Positions 57,184-64,000 of a stretch of 64,000 nt of DNA are shown one piece after another. This stretch comes from Clostridiales bacterium (GTDB lineage: Bacteria; Bacillota; Clostridia; Oscillospirales; Oscillospiraceae): positions 1,549,501 to 1,613,500 of the forward strand of contig CP107216.1 of assembly GCA_025757645.1 (NCBI GenBank), written 5' to 3'. The position numbers and the translations under genes are program-made. The number at the start of each line of letters is the position of its first letter. Position 1 is the stretch's first letter. The notes beneath the pieces were generated by a model that was not told the origin of the DNA, searched no databases, and worked only from the letters and a program-made list of their open reading frames with translations.

Positions 57184-57405
57184 GCTGGTCCTGGTCAAAA
57201 GCGTTCGCAGAACGCGCAGCCACAGAATGAAATTCTGTGTTCAAAGGGGCTTGGGGGCGCTGCCCTCAACAAGCAAGCAGAGAGGAAAATCACAAAGGGA
57301 TTTTCTCCTCTGCGGGCCTGTATGTATTAACACAGGCATTGCTTGCCTCTTTTCTCCGAAATTGAAAAGAACCAGTGAGAGAATCGTTAAATTTCACTCA
57401 CTGGC
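57184..57405 (+). repeat. inverted-repeat cluster after the relaxase gene (oriT candidate)
   Basis: A 222-base non-coding gap with four successive palindromes. GCGTTC-GCA-GAACGC is at 57201-57215 and CACAGAAT-GAA-ATTCTGTG at 57221-57239. GCTTG...CAAGC at 57249-57274 encloses GGGGC/GCCC. An imperfect CAGAG...CTCTG hairpin with AAAATC/GATTTT arms is at 57278-57312. Dense inverted repeats beside a relaxase gene are the usual look of oriT, but regulatory RNA is also possible. Confidence 0.5.
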
Positions 57406-57762
57406 TCAATTCATTTCAAATATCTCGGACAACTCTGTCAGTTCTTTCACCGTTTCTTGGGTGTGATGCAACAGGGTGTCACGCATTTCTGGCGGACAGC
57501 TGGAATAAAGCATTTTCATCTGATTGACACCTTCATCTTCCAGAGAAATATCTGGATTTATAAGCGTATCTAAAGAGATGTGCAGGACCTTTGCCAATGC
57601 TCTCAAAATCAAATAAGAAGGATTCATTTTCCCCTTTTCGATATTGGCGATTTGCTTTACAGAAACATGGCTCAGATCCGCAAGCTCCTGTTGTGTCAGG
57701 TCTTTTTTCTTTCTGGCTTCCCGCATTTTTTGCCCTAAAGCAGTTAAATCATCAATCGGCAT
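57406..57762 (-). CDS. XRE family transcriptional regulator
   Basis: A 118-residue protein. The N-terminal Cro/CI-type helix-turn-helix (LGQKMREARKKKDLTQQELA then DLSHVSVKQIANIEKGKMNP) spans residues ~8-62. The C-terminal part is short and acidic, probably for dimerisation. GAGGTGA supports ATG 57762. It is divergent from the excisionase-like and two-component genes, with repeated operator-like words between (57786-57846), so it most likely represses this control region and itself. Confidence 0.88.
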   Translation of the reverse strand: MPIDDLTALGQKMREARKKKDLTQQELADLSHVSVKQIANIEKGKMNPSYLILRALAKVLHISLDTLINPDISLEDEGVNQMKMLYSSCPPEMRDTLLHHTQETVKELTELSEIFEMN

Positions 57763-57785
57763 AATCGTTCACCTCAATAATATTG

Positions 57786-57846
57786 TATCGTTCCGGTTTG
57801 ATTTGAGGAATAACCTTATCATTCCGGTTTTTTCGGTACGATTATA
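57786..57846 (+). promoter_or_regulatory. operator-like repeats in the divergent control region
   Basis: TATCGTTCCGGTTT (57786-57799) is repeated as TATCATTCCGGTTT (57817-57830), exactly 31 bp or about three helical turns apart. A similar inverted word, CGGTACGATTATA, lies at about 57834-57846. On the minus strand a TACAAT -10 for the XRE gene overlaps the first copy, which fits autoregulation. Confidence 0.6.
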
Positions 57847-57879
57847 CTGATTTTTCTTTTTTGCAACATGGTTGCAGGC

Positions 57880-57908
57880 TTGTATTCTTCGAGCAATAGA
57901 AATATAAT
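57880..57908 (+). promoter_or_regulatory. promoter of the HTH-two-component operon
   Basis: TTGTAT (57880-57885), 17 bp, consensus TATAAT (57903-57908). A perfect inverted repeat TGCAAC-ATG-GTTGCA (57862-57876) sits just upstream and may bind a regulator. Confidence 0.65.
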
Positions 57909-57933
57909 GGAATGTATTGCAGGAGGTGCAGAG

Positions 57934-58137
57934 ATGGACTATATGACCCTAAAAGAAGCAAGTGAAAAATGGGGAGTTTCAATTCGGCAGATAAACTATT
58001 ATTGCGCCGGTGGCCGTATTCCCGGTGCTGTGAAGGTGGCTACAATTTGGCTGATTCCGAAAGACGCGGAAAAGCCTGTGGATATGAGAACGAAGCAAGG
58101 AAAGGAGCAAAAAAATGCAAAAGATACTTTATGTTGA
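57934..58137 (+). CDS. excisionase-like helix-turn-helix protein
   Basis: A 67-residue protein made of one MerR/excisionase-type winged helix (YMTLKEASEKWGVSIRQINY, GGRIPGAVKVATIWLIPKDA) and a basic tail. AGGAGGTG at 57921-57928 sets ATG 57934. It overlaps the response regulator by 23 bases. It may be an excisionase-type factor or a local transcription regulator; its position with the two-component genes rather than the integrase favours regulation. Confidence 0.75.
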   Translation: MDYMTLKEASEKWGVSIRQINYYCAGGRIPGAVKVATIWLIPKDAEKPVDMRTKQGKEQKNAKDTLC

Positions 58138-58798
58138 AGATGATTTGAGCCTGATTGATGGATTGCAATATACTTTGGAAGCAAGTGGATATATGGTGGA
58201 CAATGCCAAAACTGTAAAGGAGGCTTTGGCCCTATTCCGAAAGAACACCTATGATTTACTTTTGCTGGATGTTACGCTCCCAGATGGCACAGGCTTCGAT
58301 GTTTGCAAAGCGGTACGGAACAGCTCAACCGTTCCCATTATATTTTTGACAGCTTCGGATCAGGAAATCAGCATTGTCCGAGGACTTGATATGGGTGCCG
58401 ACGATTATATCACCAAACCGTTCAAGCTGAATGAACTTCTATCCAGAATTAAGGCAATCCTGCGCCGTTCCTTGCAGTTTTCCAAAGCAGATACCTTTTT
58501 GGAAGCCAATGGTATTCGTGTAGATACGGCGGAACGGCTCGTTTGGAAAAATGATGAACCGCTTGACCTCCCGCTGGTGGAATACAAATTACTATGTTTG
58601 TTCATGCAAAATCCTAATCACCTTATGCCGCGAGAAATGATCCTGGATAGGATGTGGGATGGCAACGGAAACTTTGTGGATGACAATACCTTGTCTGTGT
58701 ATATCCGGCGGCTGAGAAACAAAATTGAGGACACACCCAATCAGCCTAAATACTTGCTGACGGAACGAGGTATCGGCTATAAATGGGTCGTTGAGTGA
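58115..58798 (+). CDS. response regulator, OmpR/PhoB family
   Basis: A 227-residue two-domain regulator. The receiver domain has the acidic pair in ILYVEDDLSL, phospho-acceptor D52 in LLLLDVTLPDG, and KPF near 105. The C-terminal winged helix is of the OmpR type (LVEYKLLCLFMQNPNHLMPR, VYIRRLRNKIED, GIGYKWV). It is paired with the kinase gene 9 bases downstream. It probably binds the direct AGTAAG repeats at 60039-60066 and 63230-63257. Confidence 0.93.
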   Translation: MQKILYVEDDLSLIDGLQYTLEASGYMVDNAKTVKEALALFRKNTYDLLLLDVTLPDGTGFDVCKAVRNSSTVPIIFLTASDQEISIVRGLDMGADDYITKPFKLNELLSRIKAILRRSLQFSKADTFLEANGIRVDTAERLVWKNDEPLDLPLVEYKLLCLFMQNPNHLMPREMILDRMWDGNGNFVDDNTLSVYIRRLRNKIEDTPNQPKYLLTERGIGYKWVVE

Positions 58799-58807
58799 GG
58801 ACAAGGT

Positions 58808-60043
58808 ATGGGCAAATTAGGGAAAGAAACAAAGAATCTACTGTTGGCAATCACCGTCATCTGCCTTATTTCATTTCTACTTGCCGCAGGACTTTCGTTT
58901 TTACTTGCAAAGGACTTCCAACATGAGATGTTGCTCCATGACTATGGTGTTTCCGGCTACCAGCTGAACCATGAGGATAAATTGCAGATTTCAGCTTTTA
59001 CTGCTCACCCCAACGAAAGCGATATAGAACGAGGCAAAGAAGCGCTGGCCTCTATTGGATACAGTGAAGCAACATCTATGCAGCTATTGCCAACTGTTCG
59101 GGAATATCGAAATCAGACGATGCTGTATCTATTCTTGCTGCTGTTGTTTCTGTTCGGTATGGTATATCTGGTTCTGCTGTTTTATCTGCGACGCCAGCAT
59201 AGAGCTATTGATGATGCGGGAAGTAAGATTCGAGAATTTTTGGATGGCAATTCTATGTCCAGAATTGAATGTTCCCAAACCGGTGATTGGTATAGCCTTT
59301 TCCATGATGTCAATGAAATGGCGACTATTCTCTCCGCCCATGCAGAGAGCCAGAAGCAGACAAAGGAGTTCTTACAGGACATCATTTCGGATGTATCACA
59401 TCAGATTAAAACGCCGCTATCTGCTTTGAAAATGTACCATGAAATCATAAGCAGTCATAAAGGAGAAGCCGAAACGGTGGCGAACTTTTCGGAAAAATCT
59501 CAACGAGAGATTAAGCGAATGGAGAACGTTATTTATACACTGCTCAAACTGGCGCGCCTGGATGCGGGAATTATACAGATGGAAAAAGCAGAAGAAAATG
59601 TTTCCGCTCTCATGCAAGATGTTTTGGAACGATTTGAAACATGGGCAGAACAGGATCACAAAGAGATCACCCTTTCGGGTAAGGATGATATTTCTCTTAA
59701 TTGCGATGCACTATGGATGTCGGAGGCGATTGGAAATATCGTCAAAAATGCTTTGGAACACACACAACCGGGCGGTCACATTTCGGTGCAATGGACACAA
59801 TCACCCCTGTTGACTCAGATCGTCATTACAGACGATGGCAAAGGTATCCACCAAGAGGACTTATACAACATTTTCAAACGCTTTTACCGCAGCCGCTTTT
59901 CGTCAGATGTGCATGGGATAGGATTGGGCTTACCGCTGGCTAAATCTATTGTGGAGGCACATGGGGGAACTATTTCTGTAACCAGCACACTCAATGTTGG
60001 AACTACCTTCACATTGAACTTTTTCAGCCTTACAAATGAGTAA
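58808..60043 (+). CDS. membrane sensor histidine kinase
   Basis: A 411-residue kinase. Two membrane segments (VICLISFLLAAGLSFLLA near 18-35 and YLFLLLLFLFGMVYLVLLFY near 106-126) flank an extracytoplasmic loop of ~70 residues. The H box is SDVSHQIKTPLSALKMYHEI with His198. The ATP-binding domain has N box IGNIVKNALEHT, G1 ITDDGKGI, and G2 GIGLGLPLA. The loop is larger than in BceS-type kinases, so direct ligand sensing is possible. It forms an operon with the response regulator. Confidence 0.93.
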   Translation: MGKLGKETKNLLLAITVICLISFLLAAGLSFLLAKDFQHEMLLHDYGVSGYQLNHEDKLQISAFTAHPNESDIERGKEALASIGYSEATSMQLLPTVREYRNQTMLYLFLLLLFLFGMVYLVLLFYLRRQHRAIDDAGSKIREFLDGNSMSRIECSQTGDWYSLFHDVNEMATILSAHAESQKQTKEFLQDIISDVSHQIKTPLSALKMYHEIISSHKGEAETVANFSEKSQREIKRMENVIYTLLKLARLDAGIIQMEKAEENVSALMQDVLERFETWAEQDHKEITLSGKDDISLNCDALWMSEAIGNIVKNALEHTQPGGHISVQWTQSPLLTQIVITDDGKGIHQEDLYNIFKRFYRSRFSSDVHGIGLGLPLAKSIVEAHGGTISVTSTLNVGTTFTLNFFSLTNE

Positions 60044-60088
60044 GATGCAGGTCACTTGGAAGTAAGCCGAAGGGGGTATGATGTGACC
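60039..60088 (+). promoter_or_regulatory. response-regulator operator and promoter of the ABC transporter genes
   Basis: AGTAAG occurs at 60039-60044 and 60061-60066, 22 bp or two helical turns apart. The second copy overlaps -35 TTGGAA (60056-60061). The -10 TATGAT (60077-60082) follows after only 15 bp, a short spacer typical of activator-dependent promoters. The same arrangement recurs at 63230-63273. GGTCAC (60050-60055) and GTGACC (60083-60088) add an inverted repeat. Confidence 0.65.
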
Positions 60089-60105
60089 ATAAGGAGGTAC
60101 TGCGT

Positions 60106-60789
60106 ATGAATATTCTTGAAGTACAGGACTTGTGCAAAACCTATGGAAAAGGTGAAGCAGCGGTTCAAGCGTTGCGTCATGCAACATTTTCGGTTCGCAA
60201 AGGTGAATTTATTGCCATTATTGGTGAATCTGGCTCCGGCAAAAGTACGTTGCTGAATGTTGTGGGTGCTCTGGACAAAGCCACTTCCGGCAAGGTCTGG
60301 ATCGACGGTCAGGATATTTTCTCAATGCCGGAGAAAAAACTGACCGTGTTCCGGCGGCAACACATCGGTTTTATCTTTCAGTCATTTAATCTGATCCCGG
60401 AACTGAATGTAGAACAGAACATCACTTTTCCGTTGCTGCTTGACTACAAGCGGCCAGACCAGAGGTTTGTCAACGAGCTGCTGAATGTTTTGGGACTGAC
60501 CGAACGCCGTCATCATCTTCCCAGTCAGCTCTCCGGTGGCCAGCAACAGCGTGTCGCTATCGGCAGGGCTTTGGTTACACGACCTGCACTGATTTTGGCG
60601 GACGAGCCGACCGGCAATCTGGACAGTAAAAATAGTCAGGAAGTCTTGGCTCTCCTGCAAACCATGTCGGCCAAGTACCAGCAAACCATTTTGATGATTA
60701 CCCACAACAAAAATCATGCAAGTGCGGCAGACCGCATTTTCAATATGTCTGATGGTGTGCTGAAGGAGTTGGGGGCGAGCCGGAAATGA
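60106..60789 (+). CDS. ABC transporter ATP-binding protein, MacB/Bce type
   Basis: A 227-residue ATPase. Walker A GESGSGKST is at residues 40-48, the Q-loop in GFIFQSFNLIPEL, the signature LSGGQQQRVAIGRAL near 145, Walker B in LILADEPTGNLD, and the H-loop in MITHN. It belongs to the MacB/LolD/BceA group that works with FtsX-type permeases. AAGGAGG precedes ATG 60106. It overlaps the permease gene by four bases. Expression is likely controlled by the upstream two-component system. Confidence 0.93.
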   Translation: MNILEVQDLCKTYGKGEAAVQALRHATFSVRKGEFIAIIGESGSGKSTLLNVVGALDKATSGKVWIDGQDIFSMPEKKLTVFRRQHIGFIFQSFNLIPELNVEQNITFPLLLDYKRPDQRFVNELLNVLGLTERRHHLPSQLSGGQQQRVAIGRALVTRPALILADEPTGNLDSKNSQEVLALLQTMSAKYQQTILMITHNKNHASAADRIFNMSDGVLKELGASRK

Positions 60790-63125
60790 AACACTACCTC
60801 GACTTGGTTTCTATCTCCAACAAGGTTCACCGCAGGCAAAGCCGCATGACACGCATTTGCATTGTGCTGGCGGTTTTCCTGGTTGCAGTCATGTTTGGAC
60901 TGGCCGATATGTATTTGAAAAGCATGACGGATGAAACCCGGCATCAAACTGGAGATTGGCATTGTAAAATCACAGCTATTGACGAAAAAACATCCGAATA
61001 TATTGCTGCCCGCCCTGAAATAGACTTGTCTGGCTGGCAAGGCAACATTCCCGCAGAAATCGGCTGCACAGTGGCAGATCAGCTCGTTTCTGTTGCAGGG
61101 ATGGACGAGACAATATTTTCTGAAATTTATTTAGGTTCTGTCCTTTCAGGTGAGTTCCCTGAGATAGCTGGACAGGTAGCTGTTTCATCTACATTAGCAC
61201 AAACAGCAGGAATTTCGTTGGGAGATACTCTTGCTTTGAACTCTCCTGATGGGAGTACAATGCAACTGGCGATTACGGGAATTATGGATGATGATGCCGC
61301 CAATATGATCTCGGGAAGTGCCAGTGCAATCCTTTTGACACCTGAAGGGCTGTCAAGCATTCAAACTGCGGATCTAAGCGGCAACTGGCAGTATGTCGTT
61401 CGGTTCTCGCTGCTCACTAATGTTGGTTCCAGCATTGCTGATATTCAGCAGCAAAACGGCATATCTGATGCACAAATCACCCAAAATGAAGAACTGCTCA
61501 GTATGCTCGGGCAGCTACCGGGTTCCAATATGTCGCAGATATACACAATGGCATTTCTGCTTTCTTTGGTGGTAATGGGAACTTGTGTTATGATGATTTC
61601 CAGTAGTTTGAATAGTAATGTCAGCCAGCGCATGGAGTTTTTCGGTTTACTGCGCTGTTTGGGAGCCACTCGTCGCCAAGTATTGCGCTTTGTGCGCCGT
61701 GAGGCTTTACAGTGGTGCATTACCGCCATACCCATTGGTATCGGGTTAAGTATCGTGGTGGTTTGGGGACTGTGTGCAGTCATGCGGCAGCTCAGCACTG
61801 TATGGTTTGGTTATATGCCTATCTTTGGCATTAGCTGGCTAAGCATTGGTGTGAGCATTGTATTGGGACTTATTACCGTTCTATTGGCGGCTCGGACCCC
61901 CGCAAAAATGGCAGCAAAGGTTTCCCCATTGGAGGCTGTCACAGGCAATACACAGCAGGAATCCTCGTTCCGCCATGCGGCAAACACTCGGCGGTGGCAT
62001 GTAGAGGTAGCACTTGGTATCCATCATGCCAAGGCCAAACGGCGCAGCTATATTCTGATGACAAGTGCATTTGCAATCTGCATCACCTTGTTTTTAGGGT
62101 TCTGTACGCTGGTTCCCTTTATGGAAAACGCATTTATGCCGAAAGAATGGTCGCCCGAGCTTTCCATTGTCAGTGACACAAATACTTGTTCCATTCCGGC
62201 GGATCGAAGGGATGCCGTAGTACAAAATTCCGCTGTTAGTCGAGTGTTTGGCAGAATGTTTGCTTATGATGTTCCTGCCCAAATTAGCGGCGCAATCCAT
62301 AACAGCAATCTAATCTCCTATGAAGAAAATCAGTTCCGCTGGGCGCAAGATCAACTAATTGCAGGTTCTATAGATACTGTAACGAACACGCCGGGACAGG
62401 TCTTGTTTGTGGCAAACGCAGGAACAGAAGTGCAGGTGGGAGATACCATTACACTGACAATAAACGGGAAGGATCAAACAGTTACTGTAGGGGGTGTTTT
62501 GTCTGACAGCCTATTGGCTCGTGCAGAGAGAACGGAAACACTGATCTGCTCCGAGGAAACTTTTTCGCAGCTGACGGGTGAGACTGGGTATACTATCCTG
62601 GATGTCCAGTTCCGCTTTGGTTCTGATGAAGAAGATGTTGCCGAGGTTGAAGCATTGTTCGGTGAAGGAGTCACTTTCACTGATGTCTTAATCCAAGCAC
62701 AGCAACAACGTGGCCTTTATTATGCTTTTGCAACATTGGTATATGGTTTCCTGTCAATCATTGTAGCCATTACGATTTTCCATATTATGAATACCATCAG
62801 CATGGGAGTTTCCGCCCGAACTCGTCAATATGGAGTAATGCGTGCCATTGGCATGAGTAATCAACAGCTTACACGCATGATTTCTGCGGAAGCTGTCTCG
62901 TATGCCATAAGTGGTGTCATATTGGGATGTATTTTCGGATTGCTGTTTCATTGGTTCCTGTACTCCAGCCTTATCACTCGCACATTCGGAAATCCCTGGA
63001 GTGTTCCGTGGCTGGAATTGTGCTTGATCATAGGCGTGATTCTCGCAACCACGGCGCTGGCTGTACGAGGCCCAGCAAGAAGATTACACGCTATGTCGAT
63101 TGTGGAAAATATCAGCTCGCAATAA
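60786..63125 (+). CDS. FtsX-like ABC transporter permease
   Basis: A 779-residue permease with two FtsX domains. An N-terminal membrane helix (ICIVLAVFLVAVMFGLADMY) and a large extracytoplasmic region come first. A three-helix FtsX block follows near 255-385 (LVVMGTCVMMISSSLNSN, LRCLGATRRQVLRFVRREAL). A second extracytoplasmic region and a second block near 650-770 (RAIGMSNQQLTRMISAEAV) end the protein. Such transporters with adjacent two-component systems usually export or detach antimicrobial peptides, or remodel the envelope. The substrate here is unknown. It differs from BceB, which has one large loop. Confidence 0.9.
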   Translation: MKHYLDLVSISNKVHRRQSRMTRICIVLAVFLVAVMFGLADMYLKSMTDETRHQTGDWHCKITAIDEKTSEYIAARPEIDLSGWQGNIPAEIGCTVADQLVSVAGMDETIFSEIYLGSVLSGEFPEIAGQVAVSSTLAQTAGISLGDTLALNSPDGSTMQLAITGIMDDDAANMISGSASAILLTPEGLSSIQTADLSGNWQYVVRFSLLTNVGSSIADIQQQNGISDAQITQNEELLSMLGQLPGSNMSQIYTMAFLLSLVVMGTCVMMISSSLNSNVSQRMEFFGLLRCLGATRRQVLRFVRREALQWCITAIPIGIGLSIVVVWGLCAVMRQLSTVWFGYMPIFGISWLSIGVSIVLGLITVLLAARTPAKMAAKVSPLEAVTGNTQQESSFRHAANTRRWHVEVALGIHHAKAKRRSYILMTSAFAICITLFLGFCTLVPFMENAFMPKEWSPELSIVSDTNTCSIPADRRDAVVQNSAVSRVFGRMFAYDVPAQISGAIHNSNLISYEENQFRWAQDQLIAGSIDTVTNTPGQVLFVANAGTEVQVGDTITLTINGKDQTVTVGGVLSDSLLARAERTETLICSEETFSQLTGETGYTILDVQFRFGSDEEDVAEVEALFGEGVTFTDVLIQAQQQRGLYYAFATLVYGFLSIIVAITIFHIMNTISMGVSARTRQYGVMRAIGMSNQQLTRMISAEAVSYAISGVILGCIFGLLFHWFLYSSLITRTFGNPWSVPWLELCLIIGVILATTALAVRGPARRLHAMSIVENISSQ

Positions 63126-63172
63126 AATTATATGGCATACGGCCAATAGGCTAAATACTCATGTGGATTTGA

Positions 63173-63216
63173 GAGGTTGTCCCTCCGAGAAGATCGGTGT
63201 GGGCAACCTTTTTATT
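63173..63216 (+). terminator. terminator after the ABC transporter operon
   Basis: GGTTGTCC near 63173 pairs with GGGCAACC near 63201 with one wobble, and TTTTTATTT follows. Confidence 0.7.
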
Positions 63217-63229
63217 TATCTTACAGATA

Positions 63230-63273
63230 AGTAAGATGGAAGTCATTTGGAAGTAAGATTGATTCCTTAAAAT
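63230..63273 (+). promoter_or_regulatory. second copy of the response-regulator operator-promoter
   Basis: AGTAAG at 63230-63235 and 63252-63257, again 22 bp apart, with -35 TTGGAA at 63247-63252, 15-bp spacer and -10 TAAAAT at 63268-63273. The block AGTAAGATG-x-A-x-GTCA-x-TTGGAAGTAAG matches the 60039 site almost base for base. No coding gene follows within 450 bases; a hairpin-rich stretch ending in a terminator does. Confidence 0.65.
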
Positions 63274-63279
63274 CGAAAC

Positions 63280-63395
63280 AAATAAAGATTTCCTGCCGGA
63301 CGACGGCAAAAGAAAAAAAGCCGTCGTAGAGCAGACAATTTGACACGCCCATTTGAAACGGCGGCTTTGATTTTCAGAGCCGCCGTTTCTTTGCG
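63280..63395 (+). ncRNA. candidate regulated small RNA
   Basis: From the predicted start (~63280) the sequence has a hairpin ACGACGGC/GCCGTCGT (63300-63327) with an A-rich loop and a single-stranded stretch. A 16-bp terminator stem follows, GAAACGGCGGCTTTGA (63355-63370) with TCAGAGCCGCCGTTTC (63374-63389) and one G-U pair, ending in TTTG. No open frame with a ribosome binding site is present. The expected transcript is about 115 nt. Prediction is from promoter and structure only. Confidence 0.45.
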
Positions 63396-63590
63396 TTTAC
63401 ACAATCCTATGACGACTTGCAGGGACACGGTAGCCGATTGGAGGTTATTTTGCCGTGTCTCGTTTGCTTTTTCAAAGCTCACATGATCTACATCAGTTAA
63501 AAAAAGCATTGCTCCTCCTCCGGGCAAGTATAACATTGCATCGGCATTATCGTTCCATGTAATTCAGTATAATAATGACTGTTCTTGGCG
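63396..63590 (+). other. intergenic stretch without a recognisable gene
   Basis: After the candidate RNA no open frame with a ribosome binding site is convincing on the plus strand. The minus-strand frame across 63267-63536 runs through the terminator stems and is not believed. Nothing else is recognised here. Confidence 0.4.
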
Positions 63591-63625
63591 CGCCAGTTTT
63601 CCCTCACGGAAATCTGGCGTTTTTT
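63591..63625 (+). terminator. strong terminator upstream of the sigma-factor gene
   Basis: CGCCAGTTTTCC (63591-63602) pairs with GGAAATCTGGCG (63608-63619) with one mismatch and is followed by TTTTTT. Confidence 0.85.
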
Positions 63626-63681
63626 GTTGCCATTTTTTCGGAGATGACCCGGTTGTCTGCCGGTGTCGGTCTCCGCCTCCA

Positions 63682-63714
63682 TTCGATTCACCCGTCAATC
63701 ACCTGTGAATCGAA
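63682..63714 (+). repeat. perfect 10-bp inverted repeat before the sigma-factor gene
   Basis: TTCGATTCAC (63682-63691) and GTGAATCGAA (63705-63714) flank a 13-base spacer. It ends two bases before the GGAGGT ribosome binding site (63717-63722). It could be an operator or an mRNA hairpin limiting translation. Confidence 0.6.
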
Positions 63715-63727
63715 ATGGAGGTACATA

Positions 63728-64000
63728 ATGAAGAAAATTAACCTTCGGGAACTTTATCCTAATGTTTATACAACAGACTTTTTTGTAGATGTGACAGAGG
63801 AAGTAATGGAGACTATTCGAGCAGCTGAACGTGCGGAAGCTGCGTATGAGCGAAAGATGTATCGCTATAAGGCGTACTACTCCCTGGACTGCGACAACGG
63901 CATTGAAAATGCGATTCTGATGAAGCCCCAGACACCGGAAATGCTTTTGGAGGAAAAGCAGCTGCGGGAGCAGCTCTATGCTGCTGTGATGGCTCTGCCA
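63728..64000 (+). CDS. sigma-70-like ICE regulator (partial, 3' end outside window)
   Basis: The first 91 residues, beginning MKKINLRELYPNVYTTDFFV. The segment EVMETIRAAERAEAAYERKM, then RYKAYYSLDCDNGIENAI, is the typical N-terminus of the small sigma-70 family factors found near the integrase end of Tn1549/Tn916-like elements. The region 4 helix-turn-helix would lie beyond the window. GGAGGT with five-base spacing sets ATG 63728. It probably controls excision or transfer genes. Confidence 0.8.
   Translation, partial: MKKINLRELYPNVYTTDFFVDVTEEVMETIRAAERAEAAYERKMYRYKAYYSLDCDNGIENAILMKPQTPEMLLEEKQLREQLYAAVMALP

Larger units (their letters stand above)
21650..64000 (+). mobile_element. integrative conjugative element (Tn1549/CTn-like), left part
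   Basis: From the rlmD junction to the window edge nearly every gene belongs to the conjugation, replication or accessory families of Firmicute ICEs: ParA/ParB, VirD4 (CD1115 type), Maff2, VirB6-like (CD1112 type), PrgI, VirB4 (CD1110 type), CD1108, DUF4315, DUF4366, TopB, helicase-methylase, MobC, CD1845 and relaxase. Base composition is lower in GC than the host part. No integrase and no right attachment site are seen before 64000, so the element continues. Confidence 0.93.

Noticed and set aside
57184..57405. CRISPR array or tRNA-like element after the relaxase
   Set aside because: The palindromes differ from each other in sequence and spacing, so there is no repeat-spacer pattern, and no cloverleaf can be formed.
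60786..63125. Naming the transporter BceB
   Set aside because: BceB has ten membrane segments and one large loop. This protein has two FtsX blocks with two extracytoplasmic regions, so only the broader MacB/FtsX-type name is used.
63267..63536. Minus-strand 89-codon frame downstream of the ABC transporter
   Set aside because: It runs through both hairpins of the candidate small RNA region and has no ribosome binding site or known motif.

Overview
The window looks like the chromosome of a GC-rich, endospore-forming member of Clostridia (most like Oscillospirales/Ruminococcaceae-type gut Firmicutes). The reasons are the sporulation genes spoIVA and sigH, SpoIIM-like and CwlD-like proteins, Gram-positive ribosome binding sites, and strongly GC-biased third codon positions. 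The first 21.6 kb is host backbone. The remaining 42 kb, to the window edge, is one integrative conjugative element (ICE) with visibly lower GC. No rRNA, tRNA or CRISPR array was seen.

Host part (1-21.6 kb). It starts with the tail of a membrane-anchored protein, a spoIIM-like gene and xerD. Then come ruvC-ruvA-ruvB (Holliday-junction processing), sigH, a zinc-ribbon protein, a DUF1858 protein, trmK with a Nif3-like gene, and spoIVA behind a sigma-E-type promoter. Next is a small scar: an RHS-repeat remnant followed by an AT-rich membrane gene. Then come an aminotransferase, a CwlD-like amidase with radA, and a second Xer-type recombinase. A convergent gene for a degenerate P1B-ATPase-like protein and fba follow on the minus strand. 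Last are a PPi-type phosphofructokinase, an ABC-F protein and rlmD/rumA.

ICE part (about 21.65 kb to the end). The element sits in the 3' end of rlmD and supplies a new tail of about 104 codons, so the target gene becomes a chimera. It belongs to the Tn1549/CTn-like group whose protein families carry C. difficile CD11xx/CD1845 names. Order: parA, parB, small accessory genes, a DUF6017-type replication initiator, a Bro-N antirepressor, DUF4313, PcfB, the VirD4 coupling protein, Maff2, VirB6-like, PrgI, VirB4, the CHAP hydrolase CD1108, DUF4315, DUF4366, a small protein resembling the coupling protein's all-alpha domain, topB, a CHC2-ArdC-YodL fusion, TTRAP, a 2927-residue methylase-helicase with tnpV read from an overlapping frame, DUF3848/3849, MobC, CD1845, a minus-strand AlbA_2 regulator and the MobP-type relaxase. 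After the relaxase lie an inverted-repeat cluster (oriT candidate), an XRE repressor and an excisionase-like HTH protein. A two-component system and a MacB/Bce-like ABC transporter follow, then a partial sigma factor. The integrase and the right end lie beyond 64000.

How the parts work together: ParAB and the initiator maintain the excised circle. MobC and the relaxase nick and pilot the DNA, VirD4 couples it to the VirB4/VirB6/PrgI/CD1108 channel, and TopB and the huge helicase process DNA. The two-component system appears to drive the ABC transporter and, from a second copy of the same operator-promoter, a short transcript ending at a strong terminator. That candidate regulated small RNA and the stand-alone all-alpha-domain protein are the two most interesting leads.
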